A DNA stretch of 64,000 nucleotides from a bacterium (lineage in GTDB: Bacteria > Bacteroidota > Bacteroidia > Flavobacteriales > Schleiferiaceae), in NCBI GenBank assembly GCA_016125155.1, contig WGMI01000013.1:92024-156023 (forward strand). The letters run 5' to 3'. The translations under genes were made by a program, and so were the position numbers. Below, in pieces: positions 34,897 to 46,469 of this stretch; positions within the stretch are counted from its first letter, which is position 1, and the number at the start of each line of letters is the position of its first letter. The notes below the pieces were generated by a model. The model saw only the letters and a program-made list of their open reading frames with translations, was not told where the DNA came from and ran no database searches.

Positions 34897-35658
34897 ATGG
34901 AAAACACGCCTATTACGACCTTAATTACCGGCGCGAGTTCGGGATTTGGCGCTGCTATGGCGCGCCGACTGCACCTCCGCGGCCATCGATTGCTGCTCAA
35001 CGCCCGCCGGGCCGACCGCATGGAGACCTTGATTCGGGATTTGGATCCCAGAGGGGATCGGGGTCACCGCGCCCTTGTTTTCGATGTGCGCGACAGGGCC
35101 GCCGTCGAAGCCAGTGCTGCCCAGATTCGCTCGGAGATACCCGAACTCGACGTGCTGATCAACAACGCCGGTTTGGCCCTGGGCTTAGGCGGCATCGATC
35201 AGGGCAACCCGGACCATTGGGACGCGATGGTCGACACCAATGTCAAAGGGTTGCTCTATGTGACCCGAGCCTTTTTGCCCATGATGAACCCAGGAGCCCA
35301 TATTTTGAACATCGGGTCGGTGGCCGGCAAGCAAGTTTATCCCAACGGCAACGTATACTGCGCCAGCAAGCACGCGGTCGATGCGCTGAGCCGAGCCATG
35401 CGCCTCGATTTGCTCGAACGCGGAATCAAGGTTTCGAACATCGCCCCCGGCATGGCCGAAACCGAGTTCTCCTTGGTGCGGTTTGAAGGCGATGCGGCCA
35501 AAGCAGCCAGCGTCTACCAAGGACTCAAACCCTTGACGGCCGAAGACATTGCCGAAACGGCCGATTGGATTCTGAGCCGGCCCGCCCATGTCTGCATCAA
35601 CGATGTCCTCATTATGCCCAGTGCCCAGGCCGATGCCATCCGCACCCTCCGACGCTGA
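34897..35658 (+). CDS. SDR oxidoreductase (YdfG-like 3-hydroxy acid dehydrogenase)
   Basis: A 253-residue SDR with TGASSGFG (residues 10-17), LLLNARRADR (NADPH-type Arg), NNAGLALGLGGIDQGNPDHWDAMVDTNVKG, and the catalytic YCASKHAV. The NAGLALG...DTNVKGLLYV stretch matches YdfG-type NADP-dependent 3-hydroxy acid dehydrogenases acting on serine, threonine or 3-hydroxypropionate; substrate is inferred. Its 3' end overlaps the dprA start by 26 bases. Confidence 0.92.
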   Translation: MENTPITTLITGASSGFGAAMARRLHLRGHRLLLNARRADRMETLIRDLDPRGDRGHRALVFDVRDRAAVEASAAQIRSEIPELDVLINNAGLALGLGGIDQGNPDHWDAMVDTNVKGLLYVTRAFLPMMNPGAHILNIGSVAGKQVYPNGNVYCASKHAVDALSRAMRLDLLERGIKVSNIAPGMAETEFSLVRFEGDAAKAASVYQGLKPLTAEDIAETADWILSRPAHVCINDVLIMPSAQADAIRTLRR

Positions 35659-36787
35659 ACAATTTGCACTCTTGGCACTGAGCTTGTGTCCGGGGCTTAC
35701 TCCCCGGCGCATCCAGTCGTTGACGGCCTATTACGGCTCGGCCCAAGCAGTTCTCGAACAAGGTTTAGAGCTCTATCCGGGGCTCGAAGGCTGGGACCGC
35801 AAACAGACCGGTGCCTTGCTCAAAGGTTGGTCTAAAGCACACGAACGGGCCGAACGCGTGCTGGAACGCACTTTGGAGCGCGGTTGGACCTTGATCGGTT
35901 GTCACCAACCTGCCTATCCCCAGAGGCTTAAAGCTTGCGCCGATGCACCCGTGGTGCTCTTTGCCCGGGGGAAGGGAACCTTGAACCCGGGCCGCGTGGT
36001 CGCCATTGTAGGGAGTCGGGCGGCCAGCCGTTTCGGAATCAGGGCTGCCGAGCGCATTGCCGCCGTGGCGGCATCCTGTGGAGCTCAAGTGGTGAGCGGT
36101 TTGGCAGAGGGCATCGACGCAGCCGCGCACAAAGCCGCGTTGAAGAACGGGGTGGAGACCATCGCGGTGATGGGCACCGGTCCCGATCATATCTTTCCTG
36201 ATTTCCACGCCTCCCTCGCCGACGAAATTGCTGCGCAGGGAGCGTTGTTGACTGAATATCCGACCGGTACACGTCCGGACGCAGCGCTTTTCCCGAAGCG
36301 CAACCGCATTGTGGCGGGAATGGCCGACGCCACCGTGGTGGTGGAAGCTGCCGAGCGAAGCGGAGCACTGATCACCGCCCGCTTGGCCAACGACTACGGC
36401 CGTGAGGTACTGGCCGTTCCAGGAAGTTGGGACCGACCCAATACCCGAGGATGCAACGAATTGATGCGCAAAAACTTGGCCCTGATTCTCACAGAGCCCG
36501 AAGAACTTCTGCGGGTGTTGAACTGGGAAGGAAAAGAGACCAACGCATCGGTCCTCCTCGCTGCAACCGAACCTCCACTCCCTCGGGTTCAACTCGATCA
36601 ACTCGAACCCGAACACCGGCGCCTGGCTGAAACGCTCTTGTCCCGAGGTGGGGTGCTCGAATGCGACGTGCTTTCTGAGGCGCTCGGAATCAGTGCTGCC
36701 GCGGCTTCGGCTCTGTTTTTTACCACCGAGATGAACGGGTGGACCCGGACCGAACCCGGGAAGCGCATACGATGGATTGCATCTTAA
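35633..36787 (+). CDS. dprA: DNA-processing protein DprA
   Basis: A 384-residue cytoplasmic protein that loads RecA on incoming single-stranded DNA in natural transformation. It has an N-terminal helical (SAM-like/HhH) part, the Rossmann DprA core with VAIVGSRAASRFGIRAAERIA, SGLAEGIDAAAHKAAL, LTEYPTGTRPDAALFPKRNRIVAGMADATVVVEAAERSGALITARLANDYGREVLAVPG, and a C-terminal winged-helix-like domain. The start at 35633 lies inside the SDR gene; the frame is open slightly further upstream. Presence is compatible with competence, but dprA is near universal. Confidence 0.95.
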   Translation: MPSAPSDAEQFALLALSLCPGLTPRRIQSLTAYYGSAQAVLEQGLELYPGLEGWDRKQTGALLKGWSKAHERAERVLERTLERGWTLIGCHQPAYPQRLKACADAPVVLFARGKGTLNPGRVVAIVGSRAASRFGIRAAERIAAVAASCGAQVVSGLAEGIDAAAHKAALKNGVETIAVMGTGPDHIFPDFHASLADEIAAQGALLTEYPTGTRPDAALFPKRNRIVAGMADATVVVEAAERSGALITARLANDYGREVLAVPGSWDRPNTRGCNELMRKNLALILTEPEELLRVLNWEGKETNASVLLAATEPPLPRVQLDQLEPEHRRLAETLLSRGGVLECDVLSEALGISAAAASALFFTTEMNGWTRTEPGKRIRWIAS

Positions 36788-36808
36788 TAACTCTTTGACG
36801 TTTGATCA

Positions 36809-36837
36809 TTTGACCCCCGCGCCAAATTTTATTTTTG
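36809..36837 (+). promoter_or_regulatory. Bacteroidota-type promoter of the hybrid kinase gene
   Basis: TTTG (36809-36812), 17 bases, then TATTTTTG (36830-36837): both the -33 and -7 elements of the phylum consensus are present. The ATG at 36847 is nine bases downstream. Confidence 0.6.
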
Positions 36838-36846
36838 ATCCTAGCG

Positions 36847-39585
<2,739 letters not shown>

Positions 39586-39599
39586 GCGCTTAGACGGTC

Positions 39600-40883
39600 T
39601 TAAACTGCTTTAATCAGGAGGTAATTCTTCTTGCCTTTTTGAATCAAGAGGACGCCGTCGGCAAACAGATCGTCGAGGCCAAAGATTTTCTCGGGCACAA
39701 TTTTCTCTTTGTTCACGCTGACCCCGTTGGCCTGTAGCATTTTGCGGGCTTCGCTCTTGCTCGGGAAAACGGCGGTATGCTCTGCGAGCAGTGCCACGGC
39801 ATCGGGTCCGGTGCCGAGGAGGTCTTTGGAAACGGTGTGGGTCTCGACTCCTTGAAGCGCGTCGTGGAGGGTAGCTGCATCGAGGTGAAAGAGTTCGTCC
39901 TTGCCGGCCTTTCCAAACAGAATATCGGCGGCCTTTTGCGCGAGCGCGGTGGCCTCGGCGGAGTGAACGCGGGTGGTGACTTCTTCGGCCAAGGCTTTTT
40001 GCAGCAGCCGCAGATGCGGGGCTTGTTGGTGCTCGGACTCGAGGGCTTCGATTTCTTCCCGCGATTTGAGGCTGAAGATTCTCAAATAGCCCGGCGCATC
40101 CGCGTCGGCGGCATTGAGCCAAAATTGGTAAAAGTGGTAGGCACTGGTTCTGGCGGGGTCGAGCCAGATGTTCCCGCTTTCGCTTTTGCCAAACTTGGTG
40201 CCGTCGGCTTTCTTAATCAAGGGGGTGGTAAGCGCATAGGCCTCGCCTCCGGCCATGCGCCGAATGAGTTCGGTTCCGGTGGTGATGTTGCCCCATTGGT
40301 CGCTTCCGCCCATTTGAAGCACCATGCCGTGCTCTTTCCAGAGGTGGTAGAAGTCGTAGCCTTGAATGAGTTGATAGCTGAATTCGGTGAACGACATGCC
40401 CGTTTCGAGCCGGCGTTTGACCGAGTCCTTGGCCATCATATAGTTGACGGGCAGGTGTTTGCCCACGTCTCGGATAAAACCCAAAAAGCTAAAATCCTTG
40501 AACCAGTCGTAGTTGTTGACGAGCACCGCCGGGTTTTCGAGGGTGGTGAAGTCCAAAAAGCGCTCGAGTTGGGCCTTTTGGCGCTCTTGGTTGTACCGGA
40601 GTTGGTCGAGGTCGAGCAAATTGCGCTCTTCGCTTTTGCCGCTGGGGTCGCCGACCATTCCGGTGGCCCCGCCGATCAGGGCATAGGGCTGGTGACCACT
40701 GCGTTGAAAATGGAGCAAGGTCATGACCTGGACGAGGTTGCCTACCCCGAGCGAATCGGCGGTGGGGTCGAAGCCGATGTACCCCTTGCACTTTCCCTGA
40801 ACAAGTTTTTCCTCGGTTCCGGGCATGGCGTCGTGGAGCATCCCCCTCCAGCGGAGTTCTTCGATAAAGTGATAGCGCTGCAT
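39600..40883 (-). CDS. tyrS: Tyrosyl-tRNA synthetase
   Basis: A 427-residue class I synthetase charging tRNA-Tyr. KGYIGFDPTADSL, YALIGGATGMVGDPSGKSEERNLL, YQLIQGYDFYHLW, GGSDQWGNITTG and the KMSKS-equivalent KFGKS (near residue 235) are clear, with a C-terminal S4 domain (ARKMLQANGVSVNKEKI). Odd: the HIGH motif reads GVGN (residues 46-49); the first histidine, which helps transition-state binding, is glycine. It is the only tyrS in the window and otherwise intact. Confidence 0.95.
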   Translation of the reverse strand: MQRYHFIEELRWRGMLHDAMPGTEEKLVQGKCKGYIGFDPTADSLGVGNLVQVMTLLHFQRSGHQPYALIGGATGMVGDPSGKSEERNLLDLDQLRYNQERQKAQLERFLDFTTLENPAVLVNNYDWFKDFSFLGFIRDVGKHLPVNYMMAKDSVKRRLETGMSFTEFSYQLIQGYDFYHLWKEHGMVLQMGGSDQWGNITTGTELIRRMAGGEAYALTTPLIKKADGTKFGKSESGNIWLDPARTSAYHFYQFWLNAADADAPGYLRIFSLKSREEIEALESEHQQAPHLRLLQKALAEEVTTRVHSAEATALAQKAADILFGKAGKDELFHLDAATLHDALQGVETHTVSKDLLGTGPDAVALLAEHTAVFPSKSEARKMLQANGVSVNKEKIVPEKIFGLDDLFADGVLLIQKGKKNYLLIKAV

Positions 40884-41042
40884 GGGTGCGAAGATATCCC
40901 AGGGGAAAGAGGCGCTCCAAAATAGGGTACACTTCTGGATCTTTCATTGCGAGGCGCAGCCCGTGTTAACTGTATATGAATTAACATTCAAGGTCTTGTT
41001 TATTTCAAGGGGGGGGACATTTACAACAAAACCTTTAGAACT

Positions 41043-41468
41043 ATGAAATATCCATTTCTCTTTACGCTGATCCTCTGTTCATTTTCCTGGTCGATCAACG
41101 CCCAAAGTCGAAGAGCTCTTTCCCAATCTCGTCAAGGTGCACCCAAAATTGAAGTCTCCCCGGAATTGTTCGAGTTGATTTCTGAATGGGCCTTGAACGA
41201 GGATTTAGGGGACAATCTCATTGACTTCTTGATGGAAAAGCATCATAGTCCCTCAGAGGTTGCTCATTTTGTAGAAGCCTACAGTGGCCAAACACTTGAG
41301 CAAATCCAAGCACAACAACGGTTCAAGACCTCCAATCAAAGCGTGAATTGTATTTGCAATACGGTAGTTCCTGCGATGAGCGAAGTGAACAGGAGCATTC
41401 ACGACACCTATTTCCATAGAGAATACGTGAATGAACCTACTGGGTTAGGCCGAAAGCGCGCAAATTGA
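41043..41468 (+). CDS. N-terminal part of an interrupted exported protein
   Basis: A 141-residue frame with a signal peptide (MKYPFLFTLILCSFSWSINAQ) and a soluble region (FELISEWALNEDLGDNLIDFLMEKHHSPSEVAHFVEAYSG). It ends with a TGA at 41466-41468. The same frame stays open beyond the TGA and runs into the T9SS-tailed frame from 41493, with no homopolymer or frame change. I read this as the export signal and prodomain of one gene of about 667 residues, broken (or read through) at one stop codon. No known family recognised. Base composition is more A+T-rich than the neighbours. Confidence 0.6.
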   Translation: MKYPFLFTLILCSFSWSINAQSRRALSQSRQGAPKIEVSPELFELISEWALNEDLGDNLIDFLMEKHHSPSEVAHFVEAYSGQTLEQIQAQQRFKTSNQSVNCICNTVVPAMSEVNRSIHDTYFHREYVNEPTGLGRKRAN

Positions 41469-41492
41469 ACCTTATTAGTTGATCAGCCAGCC

Positions 41493-43046
41493 GTGACAAT
41501 GAGATTAGAAACACTTGGTGACGATGGGGACATTAATCGTGGAAATGAGGTCCCAGCAGCCTTTGTCCGCTATGACTTTCTAAATCTTTGCACCGAAATC
41601 TTCGAGCGGAACTTAGAGTGCTTATGCGATAAGCCCTTGATCGTAGAGGGCACTTATTATGGTCGTTGGGACTATTCGGGTTCGTCCTCGTGTTGGTTAT
41701 GCGGTTATGGCCACTGGTCAAGACTCAACTACGGATTCGGAGCATATAGTTACGACCATGTACCCGCAGGCAACATCATTAGTGGACTTCAAATCAATGC
41801 TTTGGTTGATCGACAAATCGATTGTAGTCAAAGCACCAGCCCCGGTTGGGCCAATCTGATCAAAGCCATTCCCTCCTTGGCTCAGCTCATTTTTTCCACG
41901 ACCACGGGTCCCACGAACGGTTCAGTGAATGTAACCACTGGCCCAGGCAGCAATACAACTTTTACTTCGGCCAATGCTTTGGCCACTGCTTTGTCTAACT
42001 TAGGCGTACAAACCTCATCGTCCAACCCCAGCCATCAAGGTTTGGAGTCTTATCCATTTACCGGAAACATGATGCTGCTGGCCAACATCCGGAAGACCAT
42101 TTATTACGCCTCCAGCACAGGCTTGGCGGGCGGTGGGTATGGGGCATTGTGGAATACCGATCTGTGGTTTCACAGTTCTTTTCACGTCAATCATATCGTA
42201 CCCTTTCACGACGATGGATATTTCAACAACGGAACTGTGAGCACCCCAAACGGTTGCTGTAACGAACAATGGGGAAGCTGGACTTACACCGAGAACTACG
42301 CAGAAATCACCCAGTTCCACGAAAACGCTTGGGCCTTTCTGAACGTGCATGGTCAATCTCAGTGGGATTATTTTGTCACCGAACCCAATCAATCCAACCC
42401 CGGCTATGTGTCTCAAGGTGAGATTGTTGAACTTCAAGTGCCCCACGGCACTGTCTATTCGGACTACTATTGTACCTGTAACGGATTGGAGCATCCAGAA
42501 GGGGGGCTTTATCAACCCTTTATTCAATCTGCCCAGAGCTATTATTGTGGTGAAGACTTTCCGATGGAGGACTTGAATTTTCCAAGTCTTCCCGGTTCAA
42601 TTTCCGTCGAGTGGTTCCATGATTATGTGCCGATCGGCGCAGGGGTACAAGGAATCAATGTTAGCGCACCGGGAACTTATCTGGTCAAATACTCCGACCC
42701 GAATGATCCATTCTGTTCAACTCAAGATATCTTCTTTGTCAGCGATTGTTCCGAAGGTAAATTCTTCTCAGACGATCGTTTTTCACTGAGCGCAGTTCAT
42801 TCTTTGCAAGACCTGCGAGTTCTAATGTCTCGTGAAGATAATTTGAGCAATTATCAGTTACACATATCTTCTGTAGCTGGCGCAAAATTGTTCCTATCTG
42901 AACCATTAGATCTGCCTAACACACTTTTCATGTCTATCGATGAACTGTTCTCAAACATTCCCCCACAATGGCTTCTTGTTACTGTATCGGATAGAACTAC
43001 TGGTGAAACCAAAGTGATTAAGGTTTTTTCAAGCATACACGAATGA
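41493..43046 (+). CDS. C-terminal part of a T9SS-exported protein (no signal peptide)
   Basis: 517 residues in the same frame as the preceding fragment. It has a Cys/Trp/Tyr-rich surface-type domain (WDYSGSSSCWLCGYGHWSRLNYGFG, NEQWGSWTYTENYAEITQFHENAWAFLNVHG), an immunoglobulin-like segment (SISVEWFHDYVPIGAGVQGINVSAPGTYLVKYSD), and a C-terminal region like a type A T9SS sorting domain (LSNYQLHISSVAGAKLFLSEPLDL...TGETKVIKVF). It starts at a GTG and lacks its own signal, which supports the split-gene reading. The function is unknown. The stop overlaps the next start as ATGA. Confidence 0.65.
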   Translation: MTMRLETLGDDGDINRGNEVPAAFVRYDFLNLCTEIFERNLECLCDKPLIVEGTYYGRWDYSGSSSCWLCGYGHWSRLNYGFGAYSYDHVPAGNIISGLQINALVDRQIDCSQSTSPGWANLIKAIPSLAQLIFSTTTGPTNGSVNVTTGPGSNTTFTSANALATALSNLGVQTSSSNPSHQGLESYPFTGNMMLLANIRKTIYYASSTGLAGGGYGALWNTDLWFHSSFHVNHIVPFHDDGYFNNGTVSTPNGCCNEQWGSWTYTENYAEITQFHENAWAFLNVHGQSQWDYFVTEPNQSNPGYVSQGEIVELQVPHGTVYSDYYCTCNGLEHPEGGLYQPFIQSAQSYYCGEDFPMEDLNFPSLPGSISVEWFHDYVPIGAGVQGINVSAPGTYLVKYSDPNDPFCSTQDIFFVSDCSEGKFFSDDRFSLSAVHSLQDLRVLMSREDNLSNYQLHISSVAGAKLFLSEPLDLPNTLFMSIDELFSNIPPQWLLVTVSDRTTGETKVIKVFSSIHE

Positions 43047-43279
43047 GTCGAATGGTGTCGCTCTTTCAGTATCTATTGTTCGGCGTTCTCGCATTTGGGT
43101 CGTTACAATCATTTGGTCAAGATATAGTCTGGGAAGCAGGGATAGACGGAAGTCTCAATGCCGGCTTTTCCAGAAATGGAGGTCAGTTTGACCAAAACAG
43201 AATCACTCAACTGAGTTATTTGTTCTCCCCCTTTGATGATTCATATGATAGGAACTATAATCCAATTGATCGATATTGA
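43043..43279 (+). CDS. N-terminal fragment of a frameshifted outer-membrane protein gene
   Basis: A 78-residue frame with a signal peptide (SLFQYLLFGVLAFGSLQSFGQ) then DIVWEAGIDGSLNAGFSRNGGQFDQNRITQLSYLFSPF, typical of the first strands of a beta-barrel. It stops at 43277-43279. The barrel sequence resumes one frame over from 43276. The two together make about 305 residues, a normal size. A small insertion or deletion near 43270-43280 is the simplest explanation. Confidence 0.6.
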   Translation: MSRMVSLFQYLLFGVLAFGSLQSFGQDIVWEAGIDGSLNAGFSRNGGQFDQNRITQLSYLFSPFDDSYDRNYNPIDRY

Positions 43280-43965
43280 TATGGGGACTTCACATTCGAA
43301 ATCAATTTCGATTTCGACAGGGTATCGTACTAGGCGTTAATGTCGGGTTTGAGGAGAGTTTTATACCCTTTTCAGACTACCGGAACGTACGTCAAAATTA
43401 TAAGGAATGGTATCATTTCAACCGAACTGAGGTACTTTTCTCGGTCGGATGGGACATCAAAAACAATATGGGCTACGATGTGTGGACCGACCCTCATCGC
43501 CGCATCAACCGACAGGAAAATGCCATTATCCCTGAATTTGCCATTGGACCTGCCTACACTACTTTTTTAATATCCCGGAAATTGGCCTATGAAAACTCTG
43601 GAGCTTCTTATCCTGACACTCTGTTTACTACAGAAGCCCGTGAAGACTTCCTGCGCACTTCTTGGGGTATCAACTGGAAAGCCGGAATTCGCTTTTTGAA
43701 AAACTACAAAAGCGGATTTGGATGGAGTGTCAATGTCCACTACGGACAGCTCATCATGCAAACCGACCAGATGGAACGCACCGTCTACGAAGCCGATGGA
43801 ATAGATCTCCTGCCCTTGCTGACCACCCGCGATCGGGAATTTGTCTTCGACGGGCTGGCCCAAGACGATCCCTCAAATCCCAACAAACCCCGATCGCTCG
43901 AACCCGAGCGTTTTATGCTGCATTCCATCATCATTGGGTGCAGTGTGAAGTGGCCGTTGAATTGA
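43276..43965 (+). CDS. C-terminal barrel fragment of the same outer-membrane protein
   Basis: 229 residues of alternating beta strands (GLHIRNQFRFRQGIVLGVNVGFEESF, HFNRTEVLFSVGWDIKN, KSGFGWSVNVHYGQLIM) ending IIIGCSVKWPLN, as in outer-membrane barrels. It has no signal peptide and its only upstream start is a TTG overlapping the previous stop, so it is best taken as the rest of the frameshifted gene starting at 43043. It is paired with the T9SS-exported protein gene by a four-base overlap, so the two products may work together at the cell surface. Confidence 0.6.
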   Translation: MIWGLHIRNQFRFRQGIVLGVNVGFEESFIPFSDYRNVRQNYKEWYHFNRTEVLFSVGWDIKNNMGYDVWTDPHRRINRQENAIIPEFAIGPAYTTFLISRKLAYENSGASYPDTLFTTEAREDFLRTSWGINWKAGIRFLKNYKSGFGWSVNVHYGQLIMQTDQMERTVYEADGIDLLPLLTTRDREFVFDGLAQDDPSNPNKPRSLEPERFMLHSIIIGCSVKWPLN

Positions 43966-44017
43966 AGCAATCGTTGGGAGCCTCGCTCTCCCTCGAGCCC
44001 AAGGCTATCTTTGGACG

Positions 44018-45049
44018 ATGATCGCAGTGTCCGGTGCCAGTGGATTGGTGGGAAGCCACGTCGTATTGCGACTGCTCCAGTCTGGGCATTCGGTCCGCGC
44101 ACAATACCGCAACCCAGGGCATTTGAACGAAGTCCAACGGGTGTTTGGGTATTATGGTCGGGAGGGCGATTTTGACCGGGTAGAATGGTTCCAGGCCGAC
44201 TTGCTCGACCCCACGGCTGCCGAGGCGCTGATAGAAGGTACCCGAGGTTTGGTGCACTGCGCAGCGGTGGTGAGTTTCCACGCCCGGGATCGAGCGCTGT
44301 TGCTCAACACCAATCCGGTTCAGACCCGAAATGTGGTCAATGCCGCGCTCGAAATACCCGACTTCCACCTCGTACACCTTAGCTCGGTCGCCGCCTTGGG
44401 TCGGAGCGAACACGGAGAAGCTGGGGTCGTGCTCGACGAAAAAGCGGAGTGGAAAGACGACGTCGCCAATTCCACCTACGGGCTCTCGAAGTTTTTGGCC
44501 GAAAACGAAGTGTGGAGGGGCATGGAGGAAGGGCTGCGCGCCTGCATCCTCAATCCGGGCATTGTGGTCGGGCCAGGATTCTGGAATCGCGGAGGGAGTT
44601 CCGGCTTGTTTGGATTGGTGCACAGGGGGTTCCCCTACTACAGCCCGGGTGCCACCGGATTTGTCGATGTCAACGATTTGGCCAGGGCCATTGAGCTGGT
44701 GATTGATAAGGGCGAACACGGACGCCGTTTTGTGCTGGTGAACGACCATTGGCCCTACAAACAGCTCATGGACACCATGGCTCGTCACCTCCAGGTGGCC
44801 CCTCCGCGCAAACAGGCCCAGGCCTGGCAAGTGCACCTTGTTCGCCTCGCTCAAGCTGCGCGCGAACGGCTGGGAGGGCCCAAGGCCAGCATAACCCGGG
44901 AAACCGCCGCCAGCGCCTTTCGCACCACCCAGTATTCTGCTCGTCTTTTTTCCGAAGCGTTCCAATTCTCCTTCCGCCCCCTCGAAGCGTGCATTGCGGA
45001 GTATGCGGGGTATTTATTAAAGGATGAAATAACCAAGGGCAACCTCTAA
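44018..45049 (+). CDS. NAD-dependent epimerase/dehydratase (extended SDR)
   Basis: A 343-residue extended SDR. The N-terminal VSGASGLVGSHVVLRLL is the NAD(P) motif; VEWFQADLLDP, HCAAVVSFHARD, VHLSSVAALG (catalytic Ser) and STYGLSKFLAEN (YxxxK) follow, and the ILNPGIVVGPG segment is typical. It resembles 3-beta-HSD/dihydroflavonol-reductase-like members; substrate unknown. It is a G+C-rich gene next to the A+T-rich accessory stretch. Confidence 0.9.
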   Translation: MIAVSGASGLVGSHVVLRLLQSGHSVRAQYRNPGHLNEVQRVFGYYGREGDFDRVEWFQADLLDPTAAEALIEGTRGLVHCAAVVSFHARDRALLLNTNPVQTRNVVNAALEIPDFHLVHLSSVAALGRSEHGEAGVVLDEKAEWKDDVANSTYGLSKFLAENEVWRGMEEGLRACILNPGIVVGPGFWNRGGSSGLFGLVHRGFPYYSPGATGFVDVNDLARAIELVIDKGEHGRRFVLVNDHWPYKQLMDTMARHLQVAPPRKQAQAWQVHLVRLAQAARERLGGPKASITRETAASAFRTTQYSARLFSEAFQFSFRPLEACIAEYAGYLLKDEITKGNL

Positions 45050-45291
45050 CAGTTCTTTGCCGCTGATACTATAACTTTTTCAAAAGTTTTCATGTAGCTG
45101 TATATTTTATTTCTAAATGTTCTTGATATGAGGTTATTGCGGACTTAGAAATACTAATCTTTCTCAGAAAAAAATAGAACGGCAAAGCGCGAAATTCTGT
45201 TAGAAAAAATTAAACTATCAAAACAATTTAATACTCCTTCACAGTTTCATAAGAAAAAATGAAGAAAAGCCCTAGCACTCCTTCTTCTTTT

Positions 45292-45714
45292 TTACTCAAT
45301 GCTACGTTCTTGCAACGTACCAGAAAAAATTTGCGGTGGAATAACTATTGGCGCAACTGTTCCTCCTAAGTTAGCAGTTAAAGTTGTAATGAAACTTCTA
45401 ATATAGGGGAACATAATTGCAGGTGCATTCTGGTTTACAAATGCCTTTTTAATCTTCTCATCTCCCTCATTCACAAGTTCAAAAGTACCTACTGCTGTGA
45501 TCTCAATAGTAAAATGATCTTGACTAAAAATATTTACTTCTTGAATTATCTTAAAAATGTGTTTCTGATTATCTGGATAAAAAACAGAGGGTATTATTTT
45601 CAAATTTAATTCAACCTCTTCTCCATCATTAGATGATGGATTTTTGACCACAACGGAAACAAAAGGAAATTCCACCAAATGAAAACGCAACAAAGGTTGA
45701 TTTTCGATGATCAT
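45292..45714 (-). CDS. SecB-like chaperone of a toxin-antitoxin-chaperone-like locus
   Basis: A 140-residue protein of the SecB fold. FTIEITAVGTFELVNEGDEKIKKAFVNQNAPAIMFPYIRSFITTLTANLGGTVAPIVIPPQIF has the family's central strands, the NAPAxxFPYxR motif and the PxxxPPxxF tail. Free-standing SecB-like proteins of this size occur in toxin-antitoxin-chaperone (TAC) operons, where they protect an unstable antitoxin. Here it is the last of three tightly packed leftward genes: its ATG overlaps the preceding stop (ATGA). The region is strongly A+T-rich compared with flanks, a sign of transfer. A genuine secretion SecB is less likely given the context. Confidence 0.8.
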   Translation of the reverse strand: MIIENQPLLRFHLVEFPFVSVVVKNPSSNDGEEVELNLKIIPSVFYPDNQKHIFKIIQEVNIFSQDHFTIEITAVGTFELVNEGDEKIKKAFVNQNAPAIMFPYIRSFITTLTANLGGTVAPIVIPPQIFSGTLQERSIE

Positions 45715-45968
45715 GCGGCCTCATTTATATAACAAGTCTCTCCGACTCCAGTGGAATAAGCACGCTCAGGCTGAACTATAAATGTATTGTTTGCAACTTG
45801 ATCGAACGAAATTGTACAAGTTGGCTGATTATTAACTTTCAAGCCCCTGCCTAAGAACCCGAGAGCTTGCATTTTTCTTTTTTCATTCAGCCAAGACCTC
45901 AAGGAGTCATCTGTCTCGGTCTCCAGACTGGACTCCAAAAGAGATTGTAACTTATTAATATCTACCAT
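45711..45968 (-). CDS. Small protein, candidate antitoxin
   Basis: An 85-residue protein with a helical N-terminus (MVDINKLQSLLESSLETETDDSLRSWLNEKRKMQALGFL) and a C-terminal half (NNQPTCTISFDQVANNTFIVQPERAYSTG) that looks unstructured or beta-like. I recognise no family. Position between the putative toxin and the SecB-like gene is the antitoxin position of known TAC operons, where a C-terminal extension is the chaperone-addiction segment. The role is inferred from position only. It lies 12 bases after the toxin-like gene and overlaps the chaperone start. Confidence 0.6.
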   Translation of the reverse strand: MVDINKLQSLLESSLETETDDSLRSWLNEKRKMQALGFLGRGLKVNNQPTCTISFDQVANNTFIVQPERAYSTGVGETCYINEAA

Positions 45969-45980
45969 AATACCTATAAA

Positions 45981-46469
45981 TTAAGGGGTTGAACACTCCC
46001 CATTTTTCAGGCGTGCGAAGTTAAAAATAATATCTAATTTGAAAATAGCAAGCTGAATTCTTTTTCTATACGCGAAATGTTTATTCTTCGTACCACTACG
46101 AATCGGCGCAACCAGAAGCCGCTCAGGATTTGTAGGTAGATCCTGAAACCTAATCCCTGTTACATCATTCCACTTCGCACGTTCCTTGAAATAGTCGTTA
46201 ATTTCCTTTAGACTTGGCTTTTGACCAGTTCGTTTTACTATAGTCTTTGCTGTGCGTTCAATTGCTATCAACCAAAATTTGTAGTGCTCCTCATTAAAAA
46301 CAGTGTCAAGAATGTCATCTGTCTGCATTTCACACGAGTACACAGAGTATTGCCCGGTTCCCGTCTTCGATATCTCACCCCAATATTCGGCGTCTTCTAG
46401 GTCTTCCCAGAAATAATAACCGTCACCTAACCACGCATCATCACGAACACAAAGTATCGGCCGCTCCAA
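45981..46469 (-). CDS. ADP-ribosyltransferase-like protein, candidate toxin, 5' end interrupted
   Basis: 162 residues from a TTG. WLGDGYYFWEDLEDAEYWGE resembles the second core motif (G-x-Y/F-F near a Tyr) of PARP/DarT-like ADP-ribosyltransferase folds. Upstream in the same frame is a TAG (46482-46484), preceded by ten open codons from a GTG at 46514 that read NKYYYHTQE; the histidine there sits where the family's NAD-contacting His is expected. So the natural protein may start at 46514 with a stop at codon 11. If translation begins at the TTG the His is lost. First gene of the three-gene locus. Fold call is tentative. Confidence 0.55.
   Translation of the reverse strand: MERPILCVRDDAWLGDGYYFWEDLEDAEYWGEISKTGTGQYSVYSCEMQTDDILDTVFNEEHYKFWLIAIERTAKTIVKRTGQKPSLKEINDYFKERAKWNDVTGIRFQDLPTNPERLLVAPIRSGTKNKHFAYRKRIQLAIFKLDIIFNFARLKNGECSTP

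Noticed and set aside
39777..40925. 382-codon plus-strand frame over tyrS
   Set aside because: Antisense shadow of tyrS with repetitive valine/glycine composition.
43216..43330. Programmed -1 frameshift considered for the outer-membrane barrel gene
   Set aside because: No slippery heptamer is seen at the junction near 43270-43280, and neighbouring genes are also broken, so mutation is the simpler reading.
45292..45714. SecB-like gene considered as the housekeeping export chaperone SecB
   Set aside because: It is the third gene of an A+T-rich toxin-antitoxin-like cluster and differs in composition from housekeeping genes, so a TAC chaperone fits better; still not excluded.
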